Origin: Dissophora ornata | Taxonomy: Eukaryota; Mortierellomycota; Mortierellomycetes; Mortierellales; Mortierellaceae | Direction of reading: 5' to 3' | Length of the DNA stretch: 42,588 nucleotides | Assembly: GCA_025201705.1 (NCBI GenBank) | Contig: MU616786.1 | Location: forward strand, 1-42,588 | Made by a program: the position numbers and the translations under genes | The notes under the pieces: generated by a model | Seen by the model: the letters and a program-made list of their open reading frames with translations, nothing else | What the model was told of the DNA's origin: nothing | Database searches by the model: none | Part shown: one piece after another, positions 30,884 to 42,442 of the stretch | Layout of the letters: the number at the start of each line of letters is the position of its first letter | Position numbering within the stretch: position 1 is the stretch's first letter

Positions 30884-30914
30884 CACGTGCATATTCTTGC
30901 AGGAATATCACGTG
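30884..30914. promoter_or_regulatory. Paired CACGTG motifs upstream of tRNA-Val copy 1
   Basis: CACGTG at 30884..30889 and at 30909..30914, 25 bp apart; the proximal one ends 57 bp before the tRNA and sits in ATCACGTGAT. CACGTG is the E-box recognised by bHLH factors such as yeast Cbf1/Pho4; its use here is inference. The same pair occurs upstream of the second tRNA-Val. Confidence 0.5.
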
Positions 30915-30970
30915 ATCATTATGGAAATAAATAGGTGCTGAGAAAACAGTCTTCAACATCCAAATAGCTC

Positions 30971-31044
30971 GTTTGTATGGTGTAGTTGGTTATCACGTCT
31001 GTCTAACACACAGACGGTCCTCGGTTCAAGTCCGAGTACAAACA
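30971..31044 (+). tRNA. tRNA-Val (anticodon AAC), no intron
   Basis: 74 nt including the discriminator A. Acceptor stem GTTTGTA pairs with TACAAAC. The anticodon stem TCTGT/ACAGA encloses loop CTAACAC, giving anticodon AAC (read as IAC after A34 modification). The T arm is CTCGG-TTCAAGT-CCGAG, and the B box GGTTCAAGTCC is at 31023..31033. It is followed by CTTTTG and then a T8 run, suitable RNA polymerase III terminators. Identical to the minus-strand copy at 41540..41613. Confidence 0.95.
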
Positions 31045-32710
31045 CTTTTGCGAGAAGGCAGGTTTTTTTTATTGGTGTCGGAAGAGATGTGCCGTGTTGC
31101 GGCCTCTCATTTTTGGGACCCCTCATTTTTTAGTCTAGTGTCTTTCCAGTTTATCCAGAGTACAGGCAGCTCTTGATCATTACCACTTGAGCACACCGCT
31201 TGTTCATGGTGCTGCGTGGGAGATGGCCTGCTCTCGAAAGAGATCTAGACACAGGGTCTGATACATTCTGCTAACGTGCAAAAAACGCGATTTGCCGACT
31301 TCTTTAGCCCAAGCGAGATGGTGGCACAAACCAAACCAGATGCACAGATTGATAGAAGCGAGTGACATGGAGCGCCTGTTTTCGCGGTCAGTGAAACTGT
31401 CGCAAAATGAAAGGGCGAGGTGCGGGTGCTTAAAAGCTATGAATGAATACCAAGGGAATGCTGAATGGTATCAAGTTCTACAGGAAGACGAGAAAGCGAA
31501 AGAGCTTTCCCCTGCTCCACCGCCTACTCCTTCGATTATGCAATGTTTCGCATCCCTTGCTGAATAAAACGACATCATCCAGCACTTTAGGGAGGCACAA
31601 CCGTATCGACCGTGCAGCTTTGTGTACTCGATCTAGCTCCTCATTCCAAGCAAACCCTTCATTATCAACACTTTTGAATATTCATCTACACTTGAGTACT
31701 ATGAGATCTGGGAGAAGTATCATAATACCGCACCCTATCTGAGCAATCGGCAATCGGCGATGGATAGGAGTGAGAGTGAAATATACCATTACTGTGGTTC
31801 GTATTGTGTTCAGTCTTCAGAACCCCTTGGGTACCTTATTGCTTCTAAACACGCTCTCGTACCTTTTCTCCTTACTGTCGTTTTCTCCATTCTGCGATTG
31901 TTTACTCATTCTCATTGCCATCCGTTTACTTCATGCTCATTCCAAAAGAAAAAAGACTCGGCAGCCATCAGCGAATTTGACCTTGCACACTGCCCTCGAC
32001 TCACTCCTCCTCACATAGTTGCGACTAGGCATCCGCTCGGCTGTATGTAGCCTTACTGCACATCTCTCGATACATCTCCTCCCGTCTCCTGTTCGAAATC
32101 ATCTCTCAATTGAATATCTGTATGGGCTGCGACTGATCTCCGTGGTCCTCGCCTCCTGGAATCTGCAACCACTTTTTTTTCTTGAATCATTCTCGTAGTC
32201 CCTCCGCTGTCTCCTTTCCTGTTAAACACCGCTGGGCACTATCGCTCGTCGTGCTTCTATCTATCGCTACCTTACCATTCCCCAGGACATGTTGCGGATA
32301 TTCCTGGGATATTCCTTGCAACGGCAAAGCACATTTTGCCATTTCTGAGAAAGTGATCGAGCAACTTTAAATGTCACTCCTCAACCTTCACTTTAGTCCA
32401 CACTCAACCAAAGCATTTCGCCAGATCATCCTTGATTCTCCCCTCCTCACGTCAGCAAGGAGCGTCACACCGGAAACCTACGACCTCTTTATCGCCTTTG
32501 TCCATCAGCAGTTCAAATACAGGAACCTCTACTTTTCCTCATTTTACCTCTTGGTTTTATTTTTATTATCTGAGCTGCGATCGCCTATCCCGCCTCCAGC
32601 AAAGCTTCCCTAAGCAGGAAACCGCCATTGCCCGACATCCTAACATCGTCTTCCAATACGCGTGGAGATTCCGCCATTGGCGATTCGAGGAACGCAGCAG
32701 TGAAGCCCAC
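31045..32710. other. Gene-poor region upstream of the DHHC gene
   Basis: About 1.7 kb without a gene I can support. From about 31580 onward it becomes pyrimidine-rich on the plus strand, like the long leader of the OXR1 gene, and may be promoter and 5' leader of the palmitoyltransferase. Several ORFs of 60-100 codons have no domain, signal or splice context. Confidence 0.45.
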
Positions 32711-35700
32711 ATGGCTGCCGAGGATGAGTCCCCTCCAGGACTCACCCTCTTTGGACCAAAGTTTAGACTGATGGACACGACGCGCAGAGAGTCCGCCTCG
32801 GGAATATACCCTCTGGAAGAAGTAGCCTCGCAAGATTACGGACCTACAACAACAAGACTTGCAGTTATTGGATTGACTGGCGAGACAGTCGATAGGATGG
32901 AGCCTCTCCATGAGATTGATACTCTGCAGGAAGACCAGCAAGAACAGCATCCAAGACGACTCTTCTGTTTTATATCAAGAGCCTTGCCCATCTTGCTGAC
33001 TGCAATGGTGATCTATATTTATTACATCTATGCCATACACGTCTGCAGTAAGCTCTCTACGATGCTCTAAATTATATTTACATTGAGAGAAGGATGAAAG
33101 GCAAGGTTATCTGCTTCGTTACTGACAAACCCTGCGTCTTCATCGTTTCACAGTCCAGTACCTATTGAAAGTTAGGCAAAATGTCCTCCAAGCCTGTGAG
33201 TAATACGATATCTCATCCACATGAGGTTTGAGGGTCGAGAGATATATACAGCTTCATGGCTATTATGCCTAGCGATCAGCTGAATGATTTTCAAGAACAC
33301 AGTTGCCCATTTGCCATTACCCCTACCCAGTGCACCCCACACTGTCCCTCTGTTCATTTCCTTCTATGAGTTTACTGCCCAGCCCAGCATAGTGTCATTT
33401 GAGGGCTTATCGCCTGCAAGGCGTGATTCTATGAACGAGCAAACGATTGCGAACATTCTCGTTGGACCCCCATTGCTATTAAAAGGACAAACTCAAGATG
33501 AAACAATACGGCAGACAAACCACACACGCCAACGTACGCGCGCACACGCACAAACATTCTAACACTGATTGCATGCAAACACCAGAAGTTCCATTGCCAT
33601 CCCCCTATCGCCACGGACATCAGCTCTCATTCACCCACCCGCATATCAATCGTGGCCTACAATCGTGGCATCTACGTCTTTCTGTCCTGACGTGATCCTT
33701 CCCTTTCTTTTGACCAAAAGCTGGTCAAACGAACCTTATCCTGGATCTCTAGACTGGCTCTTGACATTCGTTGGCCGTGCTAAATCTAGCTTCTTTCACG
33801 GAATGGAATCTCATCGCGCTTGCGCTCGCTCTATGCTGCCCTTTGTAAATCAAAATAGGTTTTTACCTTGTCGCATTCACCACCTTCATCCTGCTGTTTT
33901 TCTTCTCCTATGCTCTCTGTATCTTTCGCGGGCCGGGCTCCCCATCGAACGTAAGTCAGCCCTTTTATTGTTTTCCTTACGCACAGAGAGCACGAAGATG
34001 CCATCAGGAGAATGACTTCTACGTTATCGATCGCAACTCCCTTGATTGCGTAGACGTGCACGCCCGCCTCTGTTGAATACCAATAGAAGTGCCTTTTAGT
34101 TGTGTGCTTGCCAGAGTGAAAAATTACTTTGGTGCTTACAAGTCCTGCTTCCATGACCTCCCTGCTTGTCACGCTAGCCTCCTGTCCGTACCTCGCAAAT
34201 CCCCATCCCACCCACAACCACCCCGTATCATAAGCAACGCGTATTTTCTGACCCGGTGCAATCGAACCCCAATGAGGCTGTTGGTCAAGGCCTGTCACCA
34301 ACTGGACGCGCTCCTTCATTACCCAGATCTAGATCAACCTCAGATTCTACCAGTATGAGATCGATAGCTCAGCATTCAAACCCGCAACTAGCGTCGATCG
34401 TCTCTACGCCCAAGTACCCCACAGCTTCGGTAGCGCCTGTGATCCACGGCACGCACGCATACTCGTTTCCGTCACATAATGGGCCAGAATTCGCAAATAT
34501 TCAAGCGATAACAAACGTCGCCACTGATGGGACCACTCAAAGAAACGTCAACGACAGCAGTAGCGAAAGTGAGGGCAGCGGCATCGTCGTCGAAAGCGGC
34601 CGCATCAGCATTGAGATTCCTCACCAAGTACCAGCATCGATGCCGTCATTACGGTCGCGCCATCCATCGGATGATAATAGATTGGGTTCTCAGCAATCCA
34701 TCGCCACTCTTAGTGTTTCGGAGAGAGACGGTCTCCCACGATGGTGCGACATCTGCAAAACGGTCAAGCCCGACAGAAGTCACCACTGTTCAGAGTGCAA
34801 CAGCTGTGTGCTTCGGATGGATCACCACTGTCCGTGGGTTAATGGGTGCATAGGGTTCGGCAACTACAAGTACTTTTATCTCTTTATCTTTTATGGCTCA
34901 GTATCGTCGATCTGGGTCGTAGTTACTATGGTTCCGATTCTTGTGCAAGTGAATAATCCGACGCATTCGCTCGATATCCAGTGGATTGCCATCACCGCGA
35001 TCGCGTTCCTGTTGATGTTGATGATCGTCTCCTTCACGGGGGCACACACGTTCTATATCCTCGGTAACCGGACAACGATCGAGGTTCTTCAGGATATGAG
35101 AAACACGTTTATACGAGTCCAATACCAAAAGATGGACCAGGCACCGGAGGGAATTTCTGACTTGTTGCCTCAGGGAGCTGGCATGCTACCTTCGTTTATA
35201 TCTGAGATAGAGTATAATGTGGTGATGGTTGATCAAGGCGAGCGCTTGTGGGACCAAGGCTCTTGGCTGGCGAATTGGAATACCGTTATGGGGCCAACAT
35301 GGTGGCTGTGGTTCGGTATGTACCTCTTTCTGATACACGTTCTTGAAGTGGTGGCAGCTACGGTTATTGACATAACCTCTTCCCTTATTTCCCTTGCTCT
35401 TCTGTCATCTAGTTCCGTGTCATAACACGCTCGGTGATGGCATTCACGATGTCTACAACGAGCAGGTCTATAGCCGACTCGTTGGCGATGCCCTGGCGCA
35501 GGCGAGAGTGCAAGCCGTCAACTTTGGTCTCCCCTCAGATTTGAGTAGCAGTTGCAACACGGGGCCTGCCAATGGTAGAAACATTGGTATGTCTGAGGGA
35601 AGGGTTGCAGCAGGAGTAACAGGGATCAGTACGGTGCCCCAACCTCCTCCTCGTCCAGATTCTGAGTCTACGAAGGACATAGGTCCCCCGGGCTCTCCAT

Positions 35701-36374
35701 CATCTACTATACCCGCTACCAGAGACTCTAGCAGTGCATCGCCGGGCAACGACCCGCATCCAAGCGTGGTTCTGAACATGGACGTATGCCGCGTCAGTAC
35801 AAGCGCAGGCGGGCCTTCAATACCTAGGAAGAGCTCTGGTCTCTCCGGTTCCGTCCTAATCCCATCCATCCGACCCGAATCTCCTGATGAGGATCCAACT
35901 ACATCGCCGTCCACCGCCTCTGGCCGTCCCATGCAGACTGATCAAAGCGAATACGTCTCGGACTATTACTACCAGCCGCCGCGCCTCAATCAACTAGATA
36001 TCCCTCAGGATCTCTATGCCGATGAAGGATTGGCTTCACAGGAGGGCGGGAGCGGTGGCGGCGGCAACTCGACACCAAAGAGGTCGACACGGAACCAGAG
36101 TTCACGCCAGCGTTCACTCAAATCCCTGTCTGCTTCACCAGCGCGACGTCGCCAAAGGACTATGAGCGGCGGCACGGGTGGCAGTTATGCGGGGCCTATA
36201 AAGGAGTTTGGGATGGGTCTTGGGATGGATGGCGTACCCGTCGACAGCGGCACGGGTTTGAAACTTAGTAGTGGGCTTAGAGGGTGGTCCAGTCAAAGTC
36301 AGGGTCATAGTCAGGGTTCTAGCCTTGGACATGGTCACGGAAAGGGCTACCCACGCCAGCAACAGCAGGATTAG
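32711..36374 (+). CDS. DHHC palmitoyltransferase (PFA3/ZDHHC type)
   Basis: Five exons: join(32711..33047, 33154..33195, 33859..33950, 34235..35315, 35413..36374), 837 residues. It transfers palmitate to cysteines of membrane-associated proteins. TM1 lies at about residues 84-108 and TM2 at about 128-150 (YLVAFTTFILLFFFSYAL), encoded by the short exon 3. After a Ser-rich loop comes the cysteine-rich domain with CDICKTVKPDRSHHC and MDHHCPWVNGCIGFGNYKYF; the catalytic DHHC is residues 353-356. TM3 and TM4 follow at about 373-397 and 408-434, then the TTxE motif (NRTTIEVL). The C-terminal 330 residues are disordered, Ser/Pro/Gly-rich. The short TM1-TM2 loop fits the PFA3 and ZDHHC2/15 group. Intron 2 is long (663 nt); I found no exon inside it that keeps the frame. 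Upstream in-frame ATGs exist to 32432, but MAAEDES is the likely start. Confidence 0.87.
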
Positions 36375-37574
36375 CCAAAGAGGAACTTTCGTTTTTTTTT
36401 AATACGCAAAGGGGTGTATAGAATTCGCGTCGCTGTCTCAATTCTCAATTCGTACTCTACACAGCATCACCCTAAGCGCCGCTTTCCTGTCGGTGGCCGA
36501 AGCTTGTCTTGGCATCTTGCCTAGAACTATTCCCGCTTATTCTCGGTTTTCTATGCAACTATGGATCACACTGTAAATAGAGCATATCTACTTTATCGCC
36601 TAAAATAAAAGAGAAGCAGAGACAGGAGAATTGTCTTTGTAGCAAGTGCATTTGACTAAGCTGTCATCCAGATGAGCATACGGGTGCCAGGTTTGTGCCC
36701 GTGCTTGGAGCACGATTGTCCGTTTCTGAAGAATATGGTGAGATTATGGGCAGTGGAGTGCAAATCTGCTCCTGAGCAGGGCTCTCAATGTAAGCAAGAG
36801 AGAGGGGAGAAAGAGAGAGAGAGAAAAAAAACCTAACCACATGGTCTGGGAAGGATCGCAGTGGCTAGCTTTTCTGTCCCATACATACCATACATACAAC
36901 GATCTGATGGGAAGGAACTGAGGAGCTCACAGAGTTCAATCTAGCGAGTTAGTTGCTGTTCCTGACTGGTATGACTGGTAGAACTCGACGTAGAGTATGG
37001 CGGTCTCCTGGGATCCCAGCATGTCCACACTGCGTATAATTGGCCGGGCAATGCGTTTGCAATGACGCATCCGACAGGGTGTAGAGTATTGAAGAAAAAA
37101 AAAAGGAAGGAAGGAAGGAAGGAAGTGCGGGAATGAATGACAGCGAACCGAGTTACTGGAGCACAAGGTCGCCTGTTCCTTTCCCGAAAAGGAAGCCATG
37201 GGCAGGGCGCATCGCGGCCTTGGAGAGGAATAACCTAATGGAAAATGGAGACTAGCTGCGACCGTTCAACGGCCGCATTCTATGTCGCTGACTGTCCCTT
37301 GGACGCATGATAATCTCACACATCCGTGTGTGCGTAACGACAATGTGAGTACCGCACCAAATAAGGCGTCTTTGTTTATCAGCTCTCGTTATTCTCACGT
37401 ACCGTACTTTCTCTTTTTCTTTCGTTCTTTCCTTCTTTTCTCTCTTTACTTCTTCTCATCAACCCTCTTCCCGTCCGCACTCCCTCTTATCCTCTTCTCC
37501 TTCCCGTTTTCGTTACCTTATCTCATCTTCGTGTACATACCCGCCCATCCAAAAAGAAAAAATACACCTGCACA
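36375..37574. other. Intergenic region and leader of the amidohydrolase gene
   Basis: 1.2 kb with no supportable gene. Contains a (GA)n tract at 36800-36825, five GGAA-type units at 37106-37125 and CATACATAC repeats near 36883-36900. From 37405 to 37530 it is almost pure pyrimidine on the plus strand, ending about 45 bp before the start codon, a pattern found upstream of highly expressed fungal genes. ORFs here lack domains. Confidence 0.5.
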
Positions 37575-40500
37575 ATGGCTGACTACACTAGCCTGCCCCA
37601 GCACGACCAGGAAGAGGCTGGACATACCTTCGAGCAACCCCAGCACGACCAGGACGGGGTTGGACATACCTACGAGCAGCCCCAGAGAGGCGCCTTCCTT
37701 CGCAAGAAGAGCACCTTGCTCCTCGCCACCGCCGCAATTGCACTCCTCGCCACCTCGGCTTACTTCTTGGGTTCCTCGAACGAGCTCTCGCCCAACGAAG
37801 TCCACTTTGAAGAGGTTGGCATCTCGGATAGGCACTGGACTAATGGTCTCAACAAATGTAAGGCCATCCGCTCGCGCAGAGAGAATGGACACGAGTATCC
37901 TGCACCCGAAACCAGAAAGGTCAACCCTCGCTTTGTCAATGGCACGGCCCCGACCCTGTTCAAGAACGGATACGTCTTTGATGGTGTTTCCGAGTCCTTC
38001 AAGGGCGATGTTCTTATCGATAATGGTCTGATTGTCAAGGTTGGCGGTGAGATTGAGGCTCCCAAGGACGCGGTCGTTGTTGATCTCAAGGGCCATATCC
38101 TCACTCCCGGTATTGTCGACATGCACAGGTAAGAAACCGGGAGAGAAAGAATGATGGTGGCTTAAGGCTGGACAGTAGCGAAGTCAGCAATTATCAATTG
38201 TTACGCACCTGCTGTTGGCTATATCTTTTCTTGACTTTTGAAAAGGGCTAGTGACATTAAGACGAGAAGGAGGAAAGCATGCCTTGCGTATTCAAAGGCT
38301 GGAGCTCAAAATTCACCCGGCGACTGTTATTGCCCTGTGACTTGGGATTCCTGAATTTAAGAATCCTCGAACCATGTCCACCGCAGATTTTTATGCCACA
38401 AAACCAAGAAATACCAGAGAAAGAAGCGGCACTAATGGTCTATCCTTATTTTTGAACATTAGCCATCTTGGTGTCGACTCTTGGCCCGCCCTGGACGCGA
38501 CCAGCGATACTAACGAAATGACCCAGCCCCTCACACCTTTCATCCGCTCCATCGATGGATTCAACCCCAGTGACCCTGCTCGCGAATGGGTGCTGTCGGG
38601 AGGTGTCACCACCACGCTCATCCTTCCCGGGTCTGGCAACATTATTGGTGGAGAGGCTTACTCAGTTAAGCTGCGCAAGGTTGACACGCTCAGTACCGAT
38701 GACATGTTGGTCGAGGCCGGCGTTGATAACAAGTGGCGCTACATGAAGATGGCTTGCGGAGAGAACCCCAAGCGCTATTATGGAAGCCTTGGCCGCATGC
38801 CTTCGACCCGTCTCGGTGAAGGCTGGCTCCTCCGCGACGAGTTTTCCAAGGCCACAGAACTTAAGCTTGCTCAGGATGATTGGTGTAGCGCTGCTGAGGA
38901 CTTGCCTAAGTTCGGTCATCACCGCCTCGATAAGCCCTTCCCCGAGGACCTTCAGTACGAGAGTATGGTCGGTATCCTTAGAGAGGATGTCAGACTTAAC
39001 ATTCACTGCTACGAAACCCATGATCTCGAGGCCATGGTCCGTCACTCGAACGAGTTCAAGTTCAAGATCAGAGCTTTCCATCACGGCCTTGATGCTTACC
39101 GCGTCCCTGAGATTCTCAAGCGCGCCTATAAGGTCGTTCCTACTGTCGCCACCTTTGCTGGCAAGTTTGGCTACAAGAAGGAGGCATTCCAGAGTTCAGT
39201 TAACGCTCCTAAGATCCTGGCCGAAGCTGGCATCCCTGTCGCCATGAAGAGTGATCACCCCGTCTTGAACTCGCAGCACCTCGTCTACGAGGCTGCTCAG
39301 GCCCACCACTATGGTCTTTCCGAGACTCTGTCCATCGCATCCGTGACCTCTGTTCCTGCCAAAGCCTTGGGTCTCGACCACCGTGTCGGAAAGATTGCTG
39401 TTGGTATGGATGCCGATGTTGTTATCTGGGAGAAGCATCCACTGGCTCTTGGAGCTCACCCTCTTCAGGTCTACATTGACGGTATTCCTCAAATCGAGAA
39501 CGTTGACGAGTCCAAATGGTCCACCGAGGGTGAACCCCAAAAGTTCGAGGAATACCCCGATTTGGTTGCCCCCAAGGATAAGAATGCCTGCTCGGACAAG
39601 GCCGAGTCTGGAGTCTTTACTGGAATCAAGAAGATCCTTTTGCGTGACGCTGAGGAATTCAGCAGCGAAGGCGATTTGACGGTCGTCATTGAGGATGGCG
39701 AGGTCGTATGCGCTGGTCACTGCGGCAGCGAGGTTGCTGCTATGAGCAAGAAGGGTCGCACCATCTACGATCTCGGCGGTGAGGGTGTTGTCTTGCCCTC
39801 GTTGCTCTCTGTCGGTGCACCTAACCTCGGATTGATCGAGATTGGTGCTGAAGAGTCGACCGGCGATGGCCACCCCAACTTGAACTCTGAGATTATCAGT
39901 GCTGCGGACGGTCTCAAGTTTGGCGGATTGCACATGGATGAGGCCTACAAGGCCGGTGTCCTCACCGCCGTCACTGCTCCTATCTCGGAGCACGTCATCC
40001 AGGGTGTCAGTGTTGCATTCCTCACTGGTGCTGAGAATGGTAAGAGAAGCACTTGCATATCTGCACCACCAAGTGTATAACCTTTCATCAATACTTACCT
40101 ATTTTTGTCATCCACGTTGCCAATTTCCGCAACTCTAGCTTTGACTCCCAAGGGCGCCATTATCAAGGAGAAGGTAGCTCTTCACGTCAGGATCGGCCAA
40201 GAGTCCAAGTCTTTCCTTTTCCCTACCGTCTCGTCCCAGATCGCCTTCCTTCGCTCCGCTTTGGAGAAGGGTCTCTCAGAGCTGTTCCACCCCAATGACC
40301 AGTTCGCCCTTGCTGCTCGCGGTAAGATCCCTCTCGTGATCGAAGTCAACAACCGCGACGAAATCATTCGCCTAATTCAGCTCAAGAAGCAGCTCGAGCG
40401 TGAAGGCGCCAAGCTGAAGGTTTCGCTCATCGGCGCCGTTGAGGCCTGGACTGTTGCCGAGCACTTGGCCGAGGCCGACATCGGTGTCATCTTGCGCCCA

Positions 40501-40860
40501 TACCACTGCACCCCCGTCGAGTGGACCGCCCAGAAGTGCTTGCCTGGAGCCCCTCTCTCTGAGGAGACTGGTCTCTCGGTCCTGTACAATGCTGGTGTCA
40601 AGGTCGGTTTGGCCGCCCATGAGGCCGAGGATGTCCGTCAGCTTTCGTGGATTGCTGGCTGGGCTCGATCGGATCTCGGTATCTCGGAGAAGGAAGCCGT
40701 CGGTCTCGTCAGCTGGAACTTGGCCGAGATCATCGGCCTTGCCCCTAACCCCTCGGGCTTGGTTATCTACAATGGTAACCCCTTCGAGTTTGGCGCTAAG
40801 ATTTCGGCCATCGTTGGTGGCGGAAAGTCTGGCGTCCAGTGCAACCCCCGTGCTTTTTAA
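37575..40860 (+). CDS. Membrane-anchored metal-dependent amidohydrolase
   Basis: Three exons, join(37575..38128, 38463..40039, 40139..40860), 950 residues. The N-terminal cytosolic tail holds two 14-residue repeats (PQHDQEEAGHTFEQ and PQHDQDGVGHTYEQ). A single membrane anchor follows at about 48-67 (TLLLATAAIALLATSAYF), so the enzyme probably faces the lumen or outside. The TIM-barrel amidohydrolase fold is shown by GDVLIDNGLIVKVG, GHILTPGIVDMHSHLG with the metal pair H184/H186, IHCYETHD (H366), AFHHG (H391/H392) and the catalytic Asp in KSDHP (D449). MDADVVIWEKHPL and a second C-terminal barrel-like part also follow imidazolonepropionase-type relatives. The substrate is unknown. Codon use is strongly biased to C-ending codons (GTC, ATC, CTC, AAG), more than in neighbouring genes, suggesting high expression. 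Exon 2 begins inside the HxH motif, which fixes that junction. Confidence 0.88.
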
Positions 40861-41140
40861 ATATGTTATACGGTTCTTTTAATTGTAAAGAAAAAAAATA
40901 ATAGGATTAATCTACTTGACAACCTCCACCTTTTCATCATAAATTCACTGAAGATGACACTAGATGACCAATGTAGTGCTTGTTCTCGCCTCTTCTTTAC
41001 AGAGCATGGCTCTCGCGTTATTCTTAGCGGTTTTTATAATGCTTTTTATATGATAAAGGCGATTTTTTATGTGCGTGAGGCAATGAAGACCGAGTTTTGA
41101 AAAATAATATAATCTCACACCTCCCTCTTATTCTGACGGC

Positions 41141-41288
41141 CATCAACTCCTGCACTAAGTCCATGTAAACGTTCCCAATCTTTGAACCTCAATTGCGCAA
41201 CAATTTTTTATGCTACTCCCTACTCTTAATATATTTCTTTTGCCCGTCTCCATACTTATCTTCTCATGTAGTTCACTTCTTTTTTTCG
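41141..41288 (+). repeat. Long inverted repeat, left arm
   Basis: Begins CATCAACTCC and ends GTTCACTTCTTTTTTTCG. It is the near-complete reverse complement of 41354..41500, with scattered small differences. The outer 45 bases match perfectly, or almost so. A 65-bp spacer separates the arms. Confidence 0.9.
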
Positions 41289-41353
41289 TCAACTTTGATG
41301 TCCACTTGCATGCAAAGAGTGCTTAATTGTCTGTTCAGTTCACCCATAGTGCA

Positions 41354-41500
41354 CGAAAAAAGAAGCGAACTACATGAGAAGATAAGCATGGAGACGGGCA
41401 AAAGAAATGTATTAGGAGTAGGGAGTAGCTTAAAAAGTTGTTGTACAATTGACGTTCAAAGATTGGGAACGTTTACATGGACTTAGTGCAGGAGTTGATG
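41354..41500 (-). repeat. Long inverted repeat, right arm
   Basis: Begins CGAAAAAAGAAGCGAAC and ends GGAGTTGATG, mirroring the left arm. It ends 39 bp before the 3' end of the minus-strand tRNA-Val. No target-site duplication is visible at the outer edges, and no transposase is present. Confidence 0.9.
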
Positions 41501-41539
41501 ACCCCCGTGAGAATATCAAAAATATGAAACCGGCAAAAG

Positions 41540-41613
41540 TGTTTGTACTCGGACTTGAACCGAGGACCGTCTGTGTGTTAGACAGACGTGATAACCAACT
41601 ACACCATACAAAC
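41540..41613 (-). tRNA. tRNA-Val (anticodon AAC), second copy
   Basis: Identical over all 74 nt to 30971..31044, on the opposite strand. Same CTTTTG sequence directly after the 3' end, so flanking identity extends about 7 bases and then stops. Anticodon AAC, no intron. Confidence 0.95.
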
Positions 41614-41676
41614 GGGATCATCTCGTTGATGGAAACCGTTTTTTTCGACACAGATTTATTATTATTCTTATAATGT

Positions 41677-41708
41677 CACGTGACATTATTTGGACGCGGA
41701 TGCACGTG
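41677..41708. promoter_or_regulatory. Paired CACGTG motifs upstream of tRNA-Val copy 2
   Basis: CACGTG at 41677..41682 and 41703..41708, 26 bp apart, with the proximal one 63 bp upstream of the tRNA 5' end (minus strand). The proximal copy is in the longer palindrome TAATGTCACGTGACATTA. Spacing and distance nearly match the first tRNA gene. Confidence 0.5.
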
Positions 41709-41740
41709 ATATGTTTTTGGTCCTGATGCCCACAGACAGA

Positions 41741-41884
41741 AAGACGACCTTCTGGAATAAAAAAAATACTAATTATAATAAAAAAAAAGAAAGACGACCT
41801 TCTGGGCTGTTTTCGTGTTTTTGTCGCGTTATAAAACCATAGAGACATGTTGTTATTAAAAAAAAAAAAAAGACGACCTTCTGG
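41741..41884 (+). repeat. Three dispersed copies of a 15-bp motif
   Basis: AAGACGACCTTCTGG occurs at 41741..41755, 41791..41805 and 41870..41884. Each copy is preceded by A-rich sequence. Spacing is irregular (50 and 79 bp). The meaning is unknown; it may be remnants of a short tandem or mobile sequence. Confidence 0.85.
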
Positions 41885-42442
41885 GCGTCTGGAGGACCAT
41901 GAGGGCGGGATATGTCTAGGATCCACACTTGACTCACACGGCGCGGGTCGTACGTACTACAGAGCCTGCTGGGAAAGAGGCACCTGGGTACCATGGAGAG
42001 TATGGGGAGGATATAATTTTGGTAGAGAATGTCTTCAAGTTTTTAACACCCTGACGAGGGGTTAGACTGGTTGCGTGGACCCACTGGGTTAGCCCATGGG
42101 AACGCGACTGGTTAATGGCGTTGGCGGATACCTTCATTGAGAAGGGGGACATTATTCATAGATTCCTACAGAGGAATTTGGCTTTGATTTCGTCACGTTA
42201 TTAAACCGGCTCTAGGACAACGCGAAAATTCGCTGATTGGCCAATACACTGTAGACTGGTGTATCCTACCTTTCTGATCCAAGATACCGAAATGCAAAGT
42301 TGTAGCTCTGCGTCGCTCCTGTTTATTCATAATTATCGATCGTCATCCACCACGGTCCATCCCGTTTCGATACACAGAGCTTGTTTATTGCGCTTTCTTT
42401 TGCGCCACCATTCAAGCTGGAAGCTTCTTTGACTCGGAAGAG
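41885..42442. other. Unassigned region
   Basis: About 560 bp with short open stretches on both strands but no domain, splice pattern or RNA gene that I recognise. Base composition is closer to coding than the flanks around 41900-42150, so a decayed element is possible. Confidence 0.3.

Noticed and set aside
31292..31567. 91-codon plus-strand ORF after tRNA-Val
   Set aside because: No family features, no splice context and composition like the surrounding noncoding DNA.
41934..42152. Minus-strand ORF of 72 codons
   Set aside because: Considered as a remnant of a mobile element, but no transposase or reverse-transcriptase motif is visible.
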